From: Tritrichomonas foetus
Taxonomy: Eukaryota > Parabasalia > Tritrichomonadida > Tritrichomonadidae
Direction of reading: 5' to 3'
Length of the DNA: 64,000 bases
Assembly: GCA_001839685.1 (NCBI GenBank)
Contig: MLAK01001248.1
Span: 1-64,000, forward strand
Shown: positions 41,001 to 49,569 of the stretch, piece after piece
How positions within the stretch are numbered: the stretch's first letter is position 1
Layout: each line of letters begins with the position of its first letter
Made by a program: the position numbers and the translations under genes
The notes under the pieces: model-generated
Seen by the model: only the letters and a program-made list of their open reading frames with translations
The model's database searches: none
What the model was told of the DNA's origin: nothing

Positions 41001-43668
41001 ATGGTGGTGCAACTCTGATATCTTCAATTTCTCTACGAAGTGCGTTAATTTCTGCTTCGAGTTTACCAATGCGTGGGTCGCTTGTTGAAACAAAATCATT
41101 GAGTGTTACAGCTCTTTCAGTGATTGGTGATTCATTAATTTCTTCTTCTTCATTTTCGCTTGATGAAGATGAGGACGATGATTTGTCTTCATTTTCTTCG
41201 TCAGGTGTGAGGCCTTTAACTTTCTTATTGAGTCTGTTCATTCTCTTTGTAAGTCGCTTAAGCTTCTTCGAATGAATATTAACTTTCTTTTCAAGTGCTG
41301 GCGGAACTTTTTCAACAGTAACAACAGTTGTTGCTGGTTGTTGTAATGACTGCTCTGTTGATGATTTTGAGGCTTCTTCACGAATTCCTTGTGGAACTTC
41401 CGGCATTGCTTGTTGTGGAAGGTTAGCGTCATTCTTTGAAAGTTTAAGTGAGTCAATGTACTTATAAACTTGTGAAAGGTATGTTGAAATATCATTCAAT
41501 TTTTGGTTGAGAAGTTCGACTTCCATTGAAAGGTCTTCACTGTTTGTGACTTCAGCTTTCTTTAGTCTGTAATTAATTGAATTAATTGCTTCTGTTAAAA
41601 TTCTGAGACGTGGTGTGAGAAGGTTATATTGGACTGAAATATGTGATTGTTCATGTGAAATTTGTCCAATTCTGTGAAGGAGGAGTTTCAAGTTTTCTTC
41701 TAATGAATCAACTCGTGCATGGATTTTAGTGTTTGTGTTTTCGCCATCAGAGTCAATATTAACATTAGCAGATCTTTCAACGTGTTCTTCATTATCACTG
41801 CTATCGTTTTGTTTGTTTGATTTAAGGTTGTTTACTTCTCTACGAAGTGATTTGATTTCAGTGACAATTAAAGACATTTCATAATCGTTTGAACGTTGAG
41901 CTTCTAATTCATCATCAAAGTCTTCTTCGTGGTTTTCAGAGTTTTGACCAGATTCTTTGTGATTATTTTCATCTGAAGATGAGGATGATGAAGATGAATC
42001 GTTCTTCTTAGCTTTCTTTACCTTTTGGACTTCGTTTTCATCGTTTTCTTGGTCATTTTCTTGTGTTTCTCTTTGTTTCTTGCTTGAACGCTTCTTGTGG
42101 TGGCGATTTGGCTTTTGATTGTCAGCTGATCTTTGCTTCAATGCTCTAAGTTGTGAAATGATGTCTTCAAGTTTATGTGCATGTTCAGCAAGTTCTCTTT
42201 TTACGTTTTCATCTGTTGATGTAAATTTAGAATCTCCACCTTTAACGACTGTTACTGGTGCAGGTGTTCCAGAATTGCTATAAAGTGTTTCAATGTCGTT
42301 TTGAAGGCGCTCGATTTCTTCGTCAATATTCGTAAATTTAGATTCGTGTCTGTTGCTGATATTTGCTTGTTGGACGATGTGTTGCTTCATGTTGTTTGTT
42401 GAATCGATCATCTTTCTTAAGATTGAATCGATTTCAGCGAATTTATCTTTCATGTTATCAACATTTCCTGATTTCTTCTCTTTATTCTTGTTGCTCTTGT
42501 TGTTGTCCTTAATTGTATGATCAGAATCACTATCGGAGCTGTCACTACTATCGAGTTCAATTTTGATGTCTCTTTCGATAACGACATCTTCGCCTGGAAT
42601 TTGAGTATTATTCATTCGAAGCAAATCAGCTGTTTGGCTTTCAAGACGTTTGACGGCTTGTTGTTGCTTCTTCATTTCCTCCTTCATTGAATTGATTGTT
42701 TCTTTATAGTCATCATCTTCAGATGATGATGAAGCCTTTGAATGTGACTTGTGAGATGAAACTTTTCCATTCTTGATTTTATCAAGTAAGTATTCAACGT
42801 CTTTTTCGCATTTTTCTTGGGCAGCTTTGATTTGTTTAATTTGGTCAACCTTGTTCTTAAGATTGTTAACTTTATTTTCATAGTCTTCAATGTCTTCTCT
42901 AAGGACGACGGATTGATTCATTTTTTCTATGGCATCCTTCATTTCACTGAGCTCGCTTTGAACTTGTCTGGCTTGGCTATCAACAAATCCACGATCTTCT
43001 GATGTCACCAGCTGGTCCTTTAAGTAATTCAGGTTGATTTGGAAATTCTGAATTTTCGCATTCAATCGAGTGAACTCTTGATGGTATTCCTGGCCGTGCA
43101 TGCTGAGCGAGTCGACATCCGATCTGAGTCCTTTGATTTCTTTGTTTGTGTTCTTTTGATACGTTTCGAGATGATTATTCATTTTATCAACTTTTGTAAG
43201 GAAAACGGTTTTAACCATATTTAATGCCTTTGATGATGAAGGTGATGATGATCCACGTCCTTCGGATTGACCTGAAAGGTTTTCTATTTGCTCTTTGAGG
43301 AAATTGAGATCGGTTTTGATATCCTTGAGTAAAAGTTCCTGCTCGCTATTGTGAGATGCCTCAAAGGCCTCCTTGAGACTCTTGAGCTCGGATTCCACGC
43401 GATTGGCCCTTTCTTGGGATTGCGAAAATGAAATGTCGAATGCGGAAAATTTTGATGTTTCTGAAAGAATTTCTCGGTTTAACTCGTCGTATGTTTTTGC
43501 AATATTGGATAAATCTCTCTTAAACAGCTCGTTTTTAGGCGCGACTTGTGGTAAAGCTTTCAAAAGTGATTGAATGAGCGAATGCTGGTTCTGCATCATT
43601 CTTTCAACTTTATCAACTTGTCGGCCGATGGAGCTCTCCGTGTTTTTCTCCGGAGAATTCGCTTTCAT
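38026..43668 (-). CDS. Giant modular coiled-coil protein with Ser/Asp-rich linkers
   Basis: 1,880 residues, no family recognised. Coiled-coil blocks alternate with Ser/Asp/Lys-rich linkers. A short motif of the form (E/T)R-x-V/I-x-I/L followed by Ser/Asp clusters recurs about seven times (near residues 365, 631, 851, 1032, 1218, 1510, 1670). Four times (near 675-705, 935-960, 1277-1305, 1620-1658) a longer module appears, with the pattern S-x-x-Q-x-x-x-x-x-x-N-x-L-x-P-x-L followed by a helix, for example QNELVQQFNAIPPHIKRI. Linkers hold poly-Ser and Lys-rich runs (1080-1155), and the C-terminus has RRRRR then poly-Ser. The linkers look like dense casein-kinase-type phosphorylation targets. 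A structural scaffold is the likely role. Confidence 0.7.
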   Translation of the reverse strand: MKANSPEKNTESSIGRQVDKVERMMQNQHSLIQSLLKALPQVAPKNELFKRDLSNIAKTYDELNREILSETSKFSAFDISFSQSQERANRVESELKSLKEAFEASHNSEQELLLKDIKTDLNFLKEQIENLSGQSEGRGSSSPSSSKALNMVKTVFLTKVDKMNNHLETYQKNTNKEIKGLRSDVDSLSMHGQEYHQEFTRLNAKIQNFQINLNYLKDQLVTSEDRGFVDSQARQVQSELSEMKDAIEKMNQSVVLREDIEDYENKVNNLKNKVDQIKQIKAAQEKCEKDVEYLLDKIKNGKVSSHKSHSKASSSSEDDDYKETINSMKEEMKKQQQAVKRLESQTADLLRMNNTQIPGEDVVIERDIKIELDSSDSSDSDSDHTIKDNNKSNKNKEKKSGNVDNMKDKFAEIDSILRKMIDSTNNMKQHIVQQANISNRHESKFTNIDEEIERLQNDIETLYSNSGTPAPVTVVKGGDSKFTSTDENVKRELAEHAHKLEDIISQLRALKQRSADNQKPNRHHKKRSSKKQRETQENDQENDENEVQKVKKAKKNDSSSSSSSSDENNHKESGQNSENHEEDFDDELEAQRSNDYEMSLIVTEIKSLRREVNNLKSNKQNDSSDNEEHVERSANVNIDSDGENTNTKIHARVDSLEENLKLLLHRIGQISHEQSHISVQYNLLTPRLRILTEAINSINYRLKKAEVTNSEDLSMEVELLNQKLNDISTYLSQVYKYIDSLKLSKNDANLPQQAMPEVPQGIREEASKSSTEQSLQQPATTVVTVEKVPPALEKKVNIHSKKLKRLTKRMNRLNKKVKGLTPDEENEDKSSSSSSSSENEEEEINESPITERAVTLNDFVSTSDPRIGKLEAEINALRREIEDIRVAPPSQSAPISQDLSDDTPLPQRIMNRIQTIEANLNVMNSRADSLQSSQYTLIFQYNQLVPQLHALKGHIQRLEIHHDQDFNIPPDALVDLTPINKEISSLKGKNEEIALSLENKNKDMKDLERKVKRLSEKVDQLENSEPQTVQTRDIVIQESSSSDSNSDDEKKEEIKETPKEAQEESSDSDSNKEEEKKRKKDKKSKSPKKDKKKKDKKKKDHKKDEQETHDSDSDKDEKKEEDKKKDEKASKKKSRKDRKSKKNHRRSKKDKKGEGDKSSSSEDEKGVTTLSDDDDKNHKESIIASSKNDEELKSLRKRVSKLEEKLENISKQSLPVVERSVMIEKSKSSDSSDSDDDKKKKSKKEPAVTILTKPADNEARLRAVELSVKDLTERSLSISVNQNIIVESFNNLNPQLITMKRIVNHIIAKQEALNSVCQAWTSPEGYFAQRVEQENESLKKVWSEIDSIKNKLSNLSSNTSNSNNNNSNADAGVFFNKVREEVKNLEEEIAQIKSSSADVSGLPAMFATQSSQIKQLQKQIKSLKRRSNHLTYGAAQIKEEDSDSSDNEQNDHQQSPDSGSVSNAGIEQLEEEVKKNKKKLSKLKNSLKHAHESIEDLRNAIASGDHEIITRSVTIQQTSSSTNSSSNEDKDSQNKIIVNNTTSNNRGNSKIAELSHRIDELNEKVASMFGAAAINNNTINENVNRGSDDSDNNGSILEDTGRRFQKLERLYDTFNQREAALSVAQNELVQQFNAIPPHIKRIYHELNVLDARIRKLEKIADDKEIFSDVIERDVKLVESDKSDNSDQSDSTGKRSLSKSNKPPTPQRTQNKVQSLSEPEHEVEQKEEKVKSSSSSSSSDSDNEKITKHKKRKGSKKESKKETEKREQEENPIVDSKSERESEKDTFEQDEISKKLSKIYLELTEIKSKNINWANSINDLKDDIKGIHTELETINKNQTFSGSSSANTSAANSPKRRRRRSEKSKHEEEKKSSSSSSDDEK

Positions 43669-44054
43669 CGTTGCTGACTGTTGTTTTTAAAATATTACTC
43701 GCGTTGTAAGCCATTCAATTTTTCTTAGAGATTAACGGACATATTATTCCGAATCGATTTGGTAGAAGATTTGAAAAGATGAAAATGAAATTGAATGAAA
43801 ATATGGACTATTGAATGAAAATATAAATGAATGAATTCAAAACAGTCTACCAAAAAAAAAAAAAATATTCAAAAATTATAATAAATGAGATCAAGCCTTT
43901 ATTACGAATTCTATATCAATTGTTTCTTTTTCTTTATTTTCTTCTTTTTTTACGGACAGGATCCTGTCCACAATGTATCAATGGCTTTACTAAGTTGTTG
44001 TAGCTTTATAAAAGCCATCATTTTTCGAACGGTCACATTCAGAAAAAATAGTGT
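43669..44054. other. Intergenic region with perfect palindrome
   Basis: Spacer between the large coiled-coil gene's start and the split ankyrin gene's end. Contains an A-run near 43853-43865 and the 16-bp palindrome at 43954-43969. Confidence 0.55.
43954..43969. repeat. Perfect 16-bp palindrome GGACAGGATCCTGTCC
   Basis: Identical to its reverse complement and G+C-rich in an AT-rich spacer. It lies about 85 bp downstream of the split ankyrin gene's stop and 285 bp upstream of the coiled-coil gene's ATG. It could be a dimeric protein site or a transcript 3' hairpin. Confidence 0.45.
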
Positions 44055-45724
44055 TTATTGAAGCAATTCAATAATTTTTTGATATCCCTTTTCCTTAGCA
44101 ATATCTAGAGCAGTTTGATAAAATATAAGAAAAAGCACCATTATCAGTTTTCAGCTCTTTATCAGTTTTTGGACAATCAAGAAGATATTTAACAATTATA
44201 TCATAATCATTTAATGCTGCAATATGAAGAGCTGCTAATCCATGAATAAATCATATCAACTTTTTTATTTTTTCTATTTACATCACAATTTGGATGGTTA
44301 GCAATACTTCTTACAACTTCCTTATTATTCCTCTTTGTTGCAATATGAAGTGCTGTCTGATAAAATCAAAAAATTAAAACACCTTTATTATTTATCACAT
44401 CAACATCAATATTTGGTAAAGTTAGGAGATAATCAACAATATTTAAGAATCCTAAAAATGCAGTTCGTATTAAAATCGTTTCTCCTCCACTCTCACGAGA
44501 ATTTACATCGATTTCTGGAATTTCAATCAAGCACTTTACAATATCTAAATCCCCTTTAAAAGATGAAATTCGTAAGATTGTTTGATGCAAAATAAATCAA
44601 AAAACACCATATTCATCCCTTTTGTTCACATCAATATTTCGAATTTTCAAGAAAAACTTAAGAATCATTAAATGGCAATCTTCAACAGGATAATAAATTG
44701 GCATTTCACCTGTTGAATCAATCATATTTATATCGATAACATTTTCAAGTGTTTTTACTAAGATTTCTATATTACTAAATTCAACGCAACTACAAATTGA
44801 ATCAATAGATAATTTAAATTCAAAGTTTTCAACTAAATAATCAACTAATTCATTCCTATGGAATGAAATTGCAGCGTCTAAACAAGCTTCATAAAAATCT
44901 AACTCTTTTTCCTCAATTATTCTTAAAATTTCCATATTTCCGCCTGCAATTGCGAATTCAGGAAGTCGATCTGATAAAATCGCGTTTTGTTCAACAAGAT
45001 ATTTAAATACATCAAGAGATCCAAAAAATGCAGCATATTCAATATATGTTGGCATTTTAATATAATCAGAAACCATTACACAAAGTTCATATTTGGATAT
45101 AACAATTTGTGAATTTACATCATTTTGTGTTTCTTGGAGCAATTTTTTAAATTCATCAAGATTATTAAAGCGAATTGATAAAGCAATTGGATCAATATTT
45201 ATTCCATTCATTCTATGCATTTTATCCATTTCAAAATTAGCACTTTCTATTTCTTTTCTTTGTTCAGGTTTTAGTAAATTTAATTGTTCATCAAAGAATT
45301 TTGGATCAGCAGCTTTGATTTCAGGTGCGTTGATTGAAAAAAGAGAAAAGTCGATTCGTGACATTCTTATTATTGTTGATATATCAACTACACCAATTTC
45401 AAGAAACTTTGGAAGTAAAAATGGAATTCTAATCATTCTTAAAATTTCATCTGAATCAAAAAATGATTTTATTTTGTCAGCAAGATGAGTTAGAATTTTA
45501 TAATATAGGTGAAGAACTAGAGGACGTTTAACTACTGCCTTTGAAATTGAATAAATGAGTTCGCGAAATAATTGGCGATCATTTAAAAAATTGGAATTAT
45601 TTAAATATTGAAGTGTATCCTCATATGTCTCTTCTGAGAGGCCAAAAAGATGCCGTTGAAGACAAATCATTTGATCGAGCTCTCCTCTGCATTCTTCAAT
45701 CGCTCTCACTATATCACTGTTCAT
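44055..45724 (-). CDS. DUF3447/ankyrin-repeat protein split by four 19-21-nt inserts
   Basis: Read directly, the frame stops at 44597. Omitting four short segments gives a 529-residue protein from exons 45724-44606, 44584-44381, 44359-44261, 44241-44137 and 44117-44055, each a multiple of three. Residues 1-200 are the trichomonad helical head. A DUF3447-like ankyrin core follows (IEYAAFFGSLDVFKYLVEQ, LPEFAIAGGNMEILR), then ankyrin repeats whose G-x-T-A-L motifs are rebuilt exactly at the joins: GQTIL, GQTALHIA, GLAALHIA, GQTALDIA. The end, KEKGYQKIIELLQ, is a normal ankyrin C-terminus, with TAA overlapping TAAA. The ATG at 45724 is used because the frame extends beyond it only from a TTG. TCATTT lies 32 nt upstream. 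Function unknown. Confidence 0.72.
44118..44136 (-). other. Intron-like insert F (19 nt, GC...AT)
   Basis: Falls between GGT (Gly, 44139-44137) and CAA (Gln, 44117-44115). Starts GCTTTTTC and ends TTTTAT. Retained, it shifts frame and reaches a stop within about 15 codons; removed, it gives DNGQTALDIA. Confidence 0.65.
44242..44260 (-). other. Intron-like insert E (19 nt, GT...AT)
   Basis: Falls between AAA (Lys, 44263-44261) and GGA (Gly, 44241-44239). Starts GTTGATATGA and ends ATTCAT. Retained, it shifts the frame; removed, it gives NKKGLAALHIAA, restoring both the Gly and the LH motif. The boundary is one codon earlier than in the other inserts, or can be slid by 3 nt. Confidence 0.63.
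44360..44380 (-). other. Intron-like insert D (21 nt, GT...AT)
   Basis: Falls between GGT (Gly) and CAG (Gln). Starts GTTTTAAT and ends GATTTTAT, with an in-frame TGA inside. Removed, it gives NNKGQTALHIATKRN. The next three bases are CAG, so a GT-AG reading of 24 nt is also possible at this site, at the cost of one residue. Confidence 0.68.
44585..44605 (-). other. Intron-like insert C (21 nt, GT...AT)
   Basis: Falls between GGT (Gly, 44608-44606) and CAA (Gln, 44584-44582). Starts GTTTTTTGATTT and ends TTTGCAT, with an in-frame TGA inside. Removed, it gives DEYGQTILRISSFKG, a normal ankyrin repeat start. Confidence 0.68.
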
Positions 45725-45752
45725 TACCAAAAGATGGAAACAGAGTACTCAA

Positions 45753-45758
45753 AAATGA
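45753..45758 (-). promoter_or_regulatory. Inr-like TCATTT upstream of split ankyrin gene
   Basis: Presumed +1 A at 45756, 32 nt before the ATG at 45724. Confidence 0.4.
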
Positions 45759-46386
45759 ATTCAAAATATACGGTTAATTACGTTAAATGATTGGAAATGC
45801 TTCTGATGAATTATCTCGTCATCTGATCATATTTCTAAAATCGAAATGAGATTATAGAGATTAAACATGCTAATTTTACTTAATATTTAAACTGATCAAA
45901 AAAAAAAATATTTAGTGAAATTGATAAAATTGAGTACAATAAAATAATAACATAAACATTATTCTAAATGAAAGTATAATTCTTTAATAACCGCATAAAT
46001 AGCATATTTCACTATGGTAAAAAATGACAATCTTTTCTGAATTCTCTATTTTGTGATACACATCGAAGAGTATGCTTGTTATATGATGTTGTGATTATTT
46101 TATCATCTAAAAAGAAATTATCTGCAAAAAATTAATCATATTAATTTACATATATGATTTCATCAATCATAAAGCATAGTTATAGATAATATAAAAGTAT
46201 TTTTTATCTATAATTATGCCTTATGACTTATTCATAAAGAAAAACTTTCATTGCAAATTCAATTCTGATTTTCACACGAATTGCGGTAAAAACAAAAATC
46301 ACAAAAGCAAGAATTAGAAAAGCAATAAAATTTACTATTTACAGCAATAACAATAAAAAACGCGTTCGTAAAAAAACATAAAATTT
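45759..46386. other. Intergenic region
   Basis: About 630 bp, very AT-rich, with several poly-A tracts. No gene recognised. Confidence 0.5.
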
Positions 46387-47160
46387 CTATTTCTTTTGAT
46401 CGTCGACAACAAACCGCCATGTATTCCATCCTTGAAGACTCTTATCCACGAACTTCACCATATTTACGTATGATTCGTTGGTGAATGGAATCAGCGGGGG
46501 TAGAGTTTTTGATGCATTTCTAGAAATTTCTTTTGGTGGAGGTTTTGGTGGCTCCACAGTATTCATTGACACTTTTCTTCCAAGCACCTTGACATGGCTG
46601 ACAGAATCTGGCAGATTTGTATTGGTCACCGGGAAGTAATTATAAAACCAGGTGAAATCCATCTTCATTTCACCTTCAAAGCGATGGACAAACATGTGAA
46701 GTTCTTCAAGAGTGAAAGAATCACGTGGCGATAAATGGTTCATCATATCTGGAACTTTTTCAGAATATGTCATTGCTTCGATCGTTGCCTTTCCCCACTT
46801 TTTGGTAAATACATCGTCAACGATAGTCAAGAGCTGCGGGATATGAAGAAACTTCCTGGAATAGCAAAGAATCGTGACAGATAAATCATATTCGCCTGGG
46901 CAAGAATTACCGGCTAGAATTTCGGAAATATGGCTTTGAACAGTTTTCGTGCATTCAAGAAGGAATCCAGTCGCTCTTTCTTGTTCATACTTGCAGCAAA
47001 ACGTGTTTAAATTATCAAAAGCGGCTTGAAAATTTTGGCTAGCGATATTTCTTTGCATTGTGTTTTTAACTTGAGCATTCGTGTTTTGCACCTTTTGAAG
47101 AATTGGTCGAATTGTTGATATTAAAATCGAGAGAGCTGTTTTGGCTTTCGCTTCTGCCAT
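46387..47160 (-). CDS. IST1-like ESCRT-III-associated protein
   Basis: 257 residues. The N-terminal 170 fit the IST1 helical fold: helices around QNTNAQVKNTMQRNIASQNFQAAFDNLNTF, then YCSRKFLHIPQLLTIVDDVFTKKWGKATIEAM-like sequence (written here with gaps), which parallels the family's ELPELxxIRxxFxxKYGKEF motif. IST1 binds ESCRT-III and regulates Vps4 in endosomal sorting and membrane scission. The C-terminal 60 residues include a Pro-rich patch (EPPKPPPKE), where family members carry MIT-interacting motifs; none is clearly recognisable here. The gene is divergent from the ERCC8-like gene, separated by 178 bp. Confidence 0.6.
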   Translation of the reverse strand: MAEAKAKTALSILISTIRPILQKVQNTNAQVKNTMQRNIASQNFQAAFDNLNTFCCKYEQERATGFLLECTKTVQSHISEILAGNSCPGEYDLSVTILCYSRKFLHIPQLLTIVDDVFTKKWGKATIEAMTYSEKVPDMMNHLSPRDSFTLEELHMFVHRFEGEMKMDFTWFYNYFPVTNTNLPDSVSHVKVLGRKVSMNTVEPPKPPPKEISRNASKTLPPLIPFTNESYVNMVKFVDKSLQGWNTWRFVVDDQKK

Positions 47161-47338
47161 TTTTTTTTTTAGAATATCACCGAAGACGGTTATGGTAAAA
47201 ATCGATTGGCTAAATTATGATTAACTGTTTTACAAATGTTATATTTGATAAGGGAAAAGTCGTTATCGTGAAATAATAAGGTCAATTAAAAATCCGACTT
47301 TTCGATTCTCAAGACAAATTTTAAATTTACTGTAAAGT

Positions 47339-48328
47339 ATGCTGAGCCAGGATAGCGACTATGCTGTCTTTGCGCAATATACAAGTAAACACTTCAAAAA
47401 TTCCATTAATTCTATCGATTGCGATTCCGTCGAAAAAAATTTTGTTTTAGGGACGACTGACGAAGGATATTATTTCATTTATAGTACTTACAAAGCTCTG
47501 TGTAAATATTGCTGTCATACAAAACGGAAAACGGTTCTCACAGATGCTCGATGGAAAAAAAATGATTTACAGACTTTTGCTACATCTTCGCTCGATGGAA
47601 ACCTCAGAATCTATGATCTCCTAAGTCCCAAAGAACCAACCCATGAATACGGATCAGGCTCGCAAATCCATGGCATATCTTTCAATTATAAGTCGCCAAT
47701 TGTTGCTTGTGCACAAAACGATGGAATGACAAGATTGTATGATTTAAGGCAAAAGGTTAATTTGAATGCCCTTGATACTGATTTTGAAGATTCCATCAAT
47801 GTCGTTGAATGGTCACCTGCTTCAGAGTATTCTATTGTTTGTGGGGATTCCGCCGGAAGACTCTGCTACTTTGATATACGTCAAATGAAGGAAGTTTATG
47901 AATTCCGTTGGTGGAAAATGGAAATTGATGATGATGATGATTCTTTTGCACATGAAAATGAAATTATTGGGCTCACTTACTCCAAAAATGGGCGAACTAT
48001 TCATACGCTTGATAAAGATGGTGTTATTCGATTATGGGACGCTGATAGTGGCTTGACGCAAATGATTGAATATAAACTTGATTCACCCCCAAATCGGGCA
48101 AGACGATATGGGATTTGTATGCTTGGAAATGATCTTGCGGTACCTGAAAGGAACTCAATAAATGTGATTACGAGGAGACAAAAGATGCTCGGTCATATGC
48201 AAGACGTGAATGCTGTTGTGGAGACACTTGATGGAGTAGCAAGTGTCGGAATGGATAAAAATTTGCTTGTTTGGAGGAAAAAGGATGAAATGATGATTGA
48301 GAATGATGTGTCTGACTGGTCAGACTAA
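47339..48328 (+). CDS. WD40 protein, ERCC8/CSA-like
   Basis: 329 residues with about seven WD40 blades. The order and spacing follow ERCC8 (CSA): an opening NSIDCDSVEKNFVLGTTDEG, then ATSSLDGNLRIYDL, NVVEWSPASEYSIVCGDSAG followed by DIRQ, a loop with an acidic run (EIDDDDDS) before HENEIIGLTYSKNGRTI, and a final GHMQDVNAVVETL with SVGMDKNLLVW. CSA is the substrate receptor of a CUL4-DDB1 ubiquitin ligase in transcription-coupled repair. WD40 proteins are easily confused, so the assignment is moderate. The stop overlaps TAAA. Confidence 0.6.
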   Translation: MLSQDSDYAVFAQYTSKHFKNSINSIDCDSVEKNFVLGTTDEGYYFIYSTYKALCKYCCHTKRKTVLTDARWKKNDLQTFATSSLDGNLRIYDLLSPKEPTHEYGSGSQIHGISFNYKSPIVACAQNDGMTRLYDLRQKVNLNALDTDFEDSINVVEWSPASEYSIVCGDSAGRLCYFDIRQMKEVYEFRWWKMEIDDDDDSFAHENEIIGLTYSKNGRTIHTLDKDGVIRLWDADSGLTQMIEYKLDSPPNRARRYGICMLGNDLAVPERNSINVITRRQKMLGHMQDVNAVVETLDGVASVGMDKNLLVWRKKDEMMIENDVSDWSD

Positions 48329-48500
48329 ATTTATGTTTTGTTTGTATTAATAAAAATTTGGTGTCGATATTTTATTGATTTCTCTATACTTATCCCTTTA
48401 AATCATTCGCATAAAGTGCTGAAAAGAAACACTGTTGAAATGAAACAGGAAAGATGGTGTAAATTTATATTTTATAACATATAATATTCAAAAAAAACAG

Positions 48501-49478
48501 TCACTCACTAGTTGAGATTTTGCGCGTGATCTTTACAATGAGCGCGCAGCAAATATCCCTCTGCGAATGTGCGCAAAGTGCCAAAAATTTCTCGCCATCC
48601 TCTCTACAGTACCAGTCTGCTGCAGTTATTGCCTCAATGTCATCACCAAATTTCACCTCTTTCAGAATTTCTGATCGTTTTCCTCTGACAATTTTGAAGA
48701 ATGTTTGTTTCTTTTTGGATGGTGATACTTCAATTCCTAGCTCACCGGCTGGATCCGCAACAAACATTGAAGATGCCGCCTTTATGTTCAAAATCGGAAC
48801 AAGTTCATTTTTGTCCCAAATAACGGATCCTTCATCAGTTGTCACAATAAACCTATCCCCATTCAACATTCGGATTCGTGTGATGTCATGCGGATGTGCA
48901 ACTATTGAACCAATTTGTTTGACTTCCTGGTCATTACTGACATCAAATATTAATATTTTTCGATGTTGGCCAATATAAAGTTTGTCACCGTCAAGTTCGC
49001 AGCAAAACGAATCGCCTGTCGTTAGAGAGTTTATCTGTCGAGTATTTTGGAGGTTTGAATCGTAGAATGATATTTGATTTTTTTCTGAGAGGGCAAGAAT
49101 GTCTCCATTTGTGGTCCAATGTGCATCGATATAGTTTAAATTTGGATCGCTTGCACCAACTTGAGCGGTTATTTCGTTATCGTTCGTATTGATGATAATG
49201 ATATTTTTTGTGAAGACAACCAAAAGATTGTATGGTTCTTTAGTTTGCCATTCCATAGAAATTATTGTTTCCGAGTCGAATTTTGGTTTAATTGATTTCA
49301 CTTCTGGAGAATCGAGGTTGGAATAAAAAATTGATAATAACTTTGACGAACCGAATGCAATTCTATTTGGACCAAACGAAACGCATGAAAGAGGAGCAAC
49401 ACCGTCAGTTGGAAGGAGTCCAAACGATTTGGCTTTTGTTACCTCGAAAGTCCATTCAGGAAAAAATGATTCACTCAT
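48501..49478 (-). CDS. WD40-like beta-propeller protein, unknown role
   Basis: 325 residues from the ATG at 49478 (MSESFFPEWTFEV). Weak WD40-type strands repeat through the length (APLSCVSFGPNRIAFGSS, ISMEWQTKEPYNLLVVFTKN, IDAHWTTNGDILALSE, ITRIRMLNGDRFIVTTDEG). No specific family recognised. The frame extends to 49544 only from a GTG; a TCATTA initiator-like motif lies 11 nt upstream of the ATG. The start region is duplicated upstream: a copy of the first six codons and flanks lies 70 bp away and ends in a stop after seven codons. Confidence 0.65.
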   Translation of the reverse strand: MSESFFPEWTFEVTKAKSFGLLPTDGVAPLSCVSFGPNRIAFGSSKLLSIFYSNLDSPEVKSIKPKFDSETIISMEWQTKEPYNLLVVFTKNIIIINTNDNEITAQVGASDPNLNYIDAHWTTNGDILALSEKNQISFYDSNLQNTRQINSLTTGDSFCCELDGDKLYIGQHRKILIFDVSNDQEVKQIGSIVAHPHDITRIRMLNGDRFIVTTDEGSVIWDKNELVPILNIKAASSMFVADPAGELGIEVSPSKKKQTFFKIVRGKRSEILKEVKFGDDIEAITAADWYCREDGEKFLALCAHSQRDICCALIVKITRKISTSE

Positions 49479-49569
49479 TTGACCATAATGAAATGTTATC
49501 TGAAAAATTATGAGAAATGAAATGTTAACTAAAAAATGATTCACTCATTAGGTCATCATGATATGTTAT
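49461..49569. repeat. Direct repeat of a gene start region (~39-bp units, 70-bp spacing)
   Basis: Units 49461-49499 and 49531-49569 share aaaaaatgattcactcatt at one end and atgttat at the other, with a few differences between. The proximal copy contains the real ATG of the WD40-like gene; the distal copy contains ATG AGT GAA TCA TTT TTT followed by AGT TAA, a 7-codon dead-end start. Confidence 0.8.
49486..49491 (-). promoter_or_regulatory. Inr-like TCATTA upstream of WD40-like gene
   Basis: Presumed +1 A at 49489, 11 nt before the ATG. The duplicated upstream copy carries TCATGA instead, a poorer match. Confidence 0.5.

Noticed and set aside
44360..44383. Canonical GT-AG intron of 24 nt at insert D
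   Set aside because: Possible there alone, because CAG follows, but the other five inserts offer no AG at the equivalent place and the ankyrin repeat would lose one residue.
44366..44590. Stand-alone 74-residue ankyrin ORF
   Set aside because: It is the second exon of the split ankyrin gene at 44055-45724, not an independent gene.
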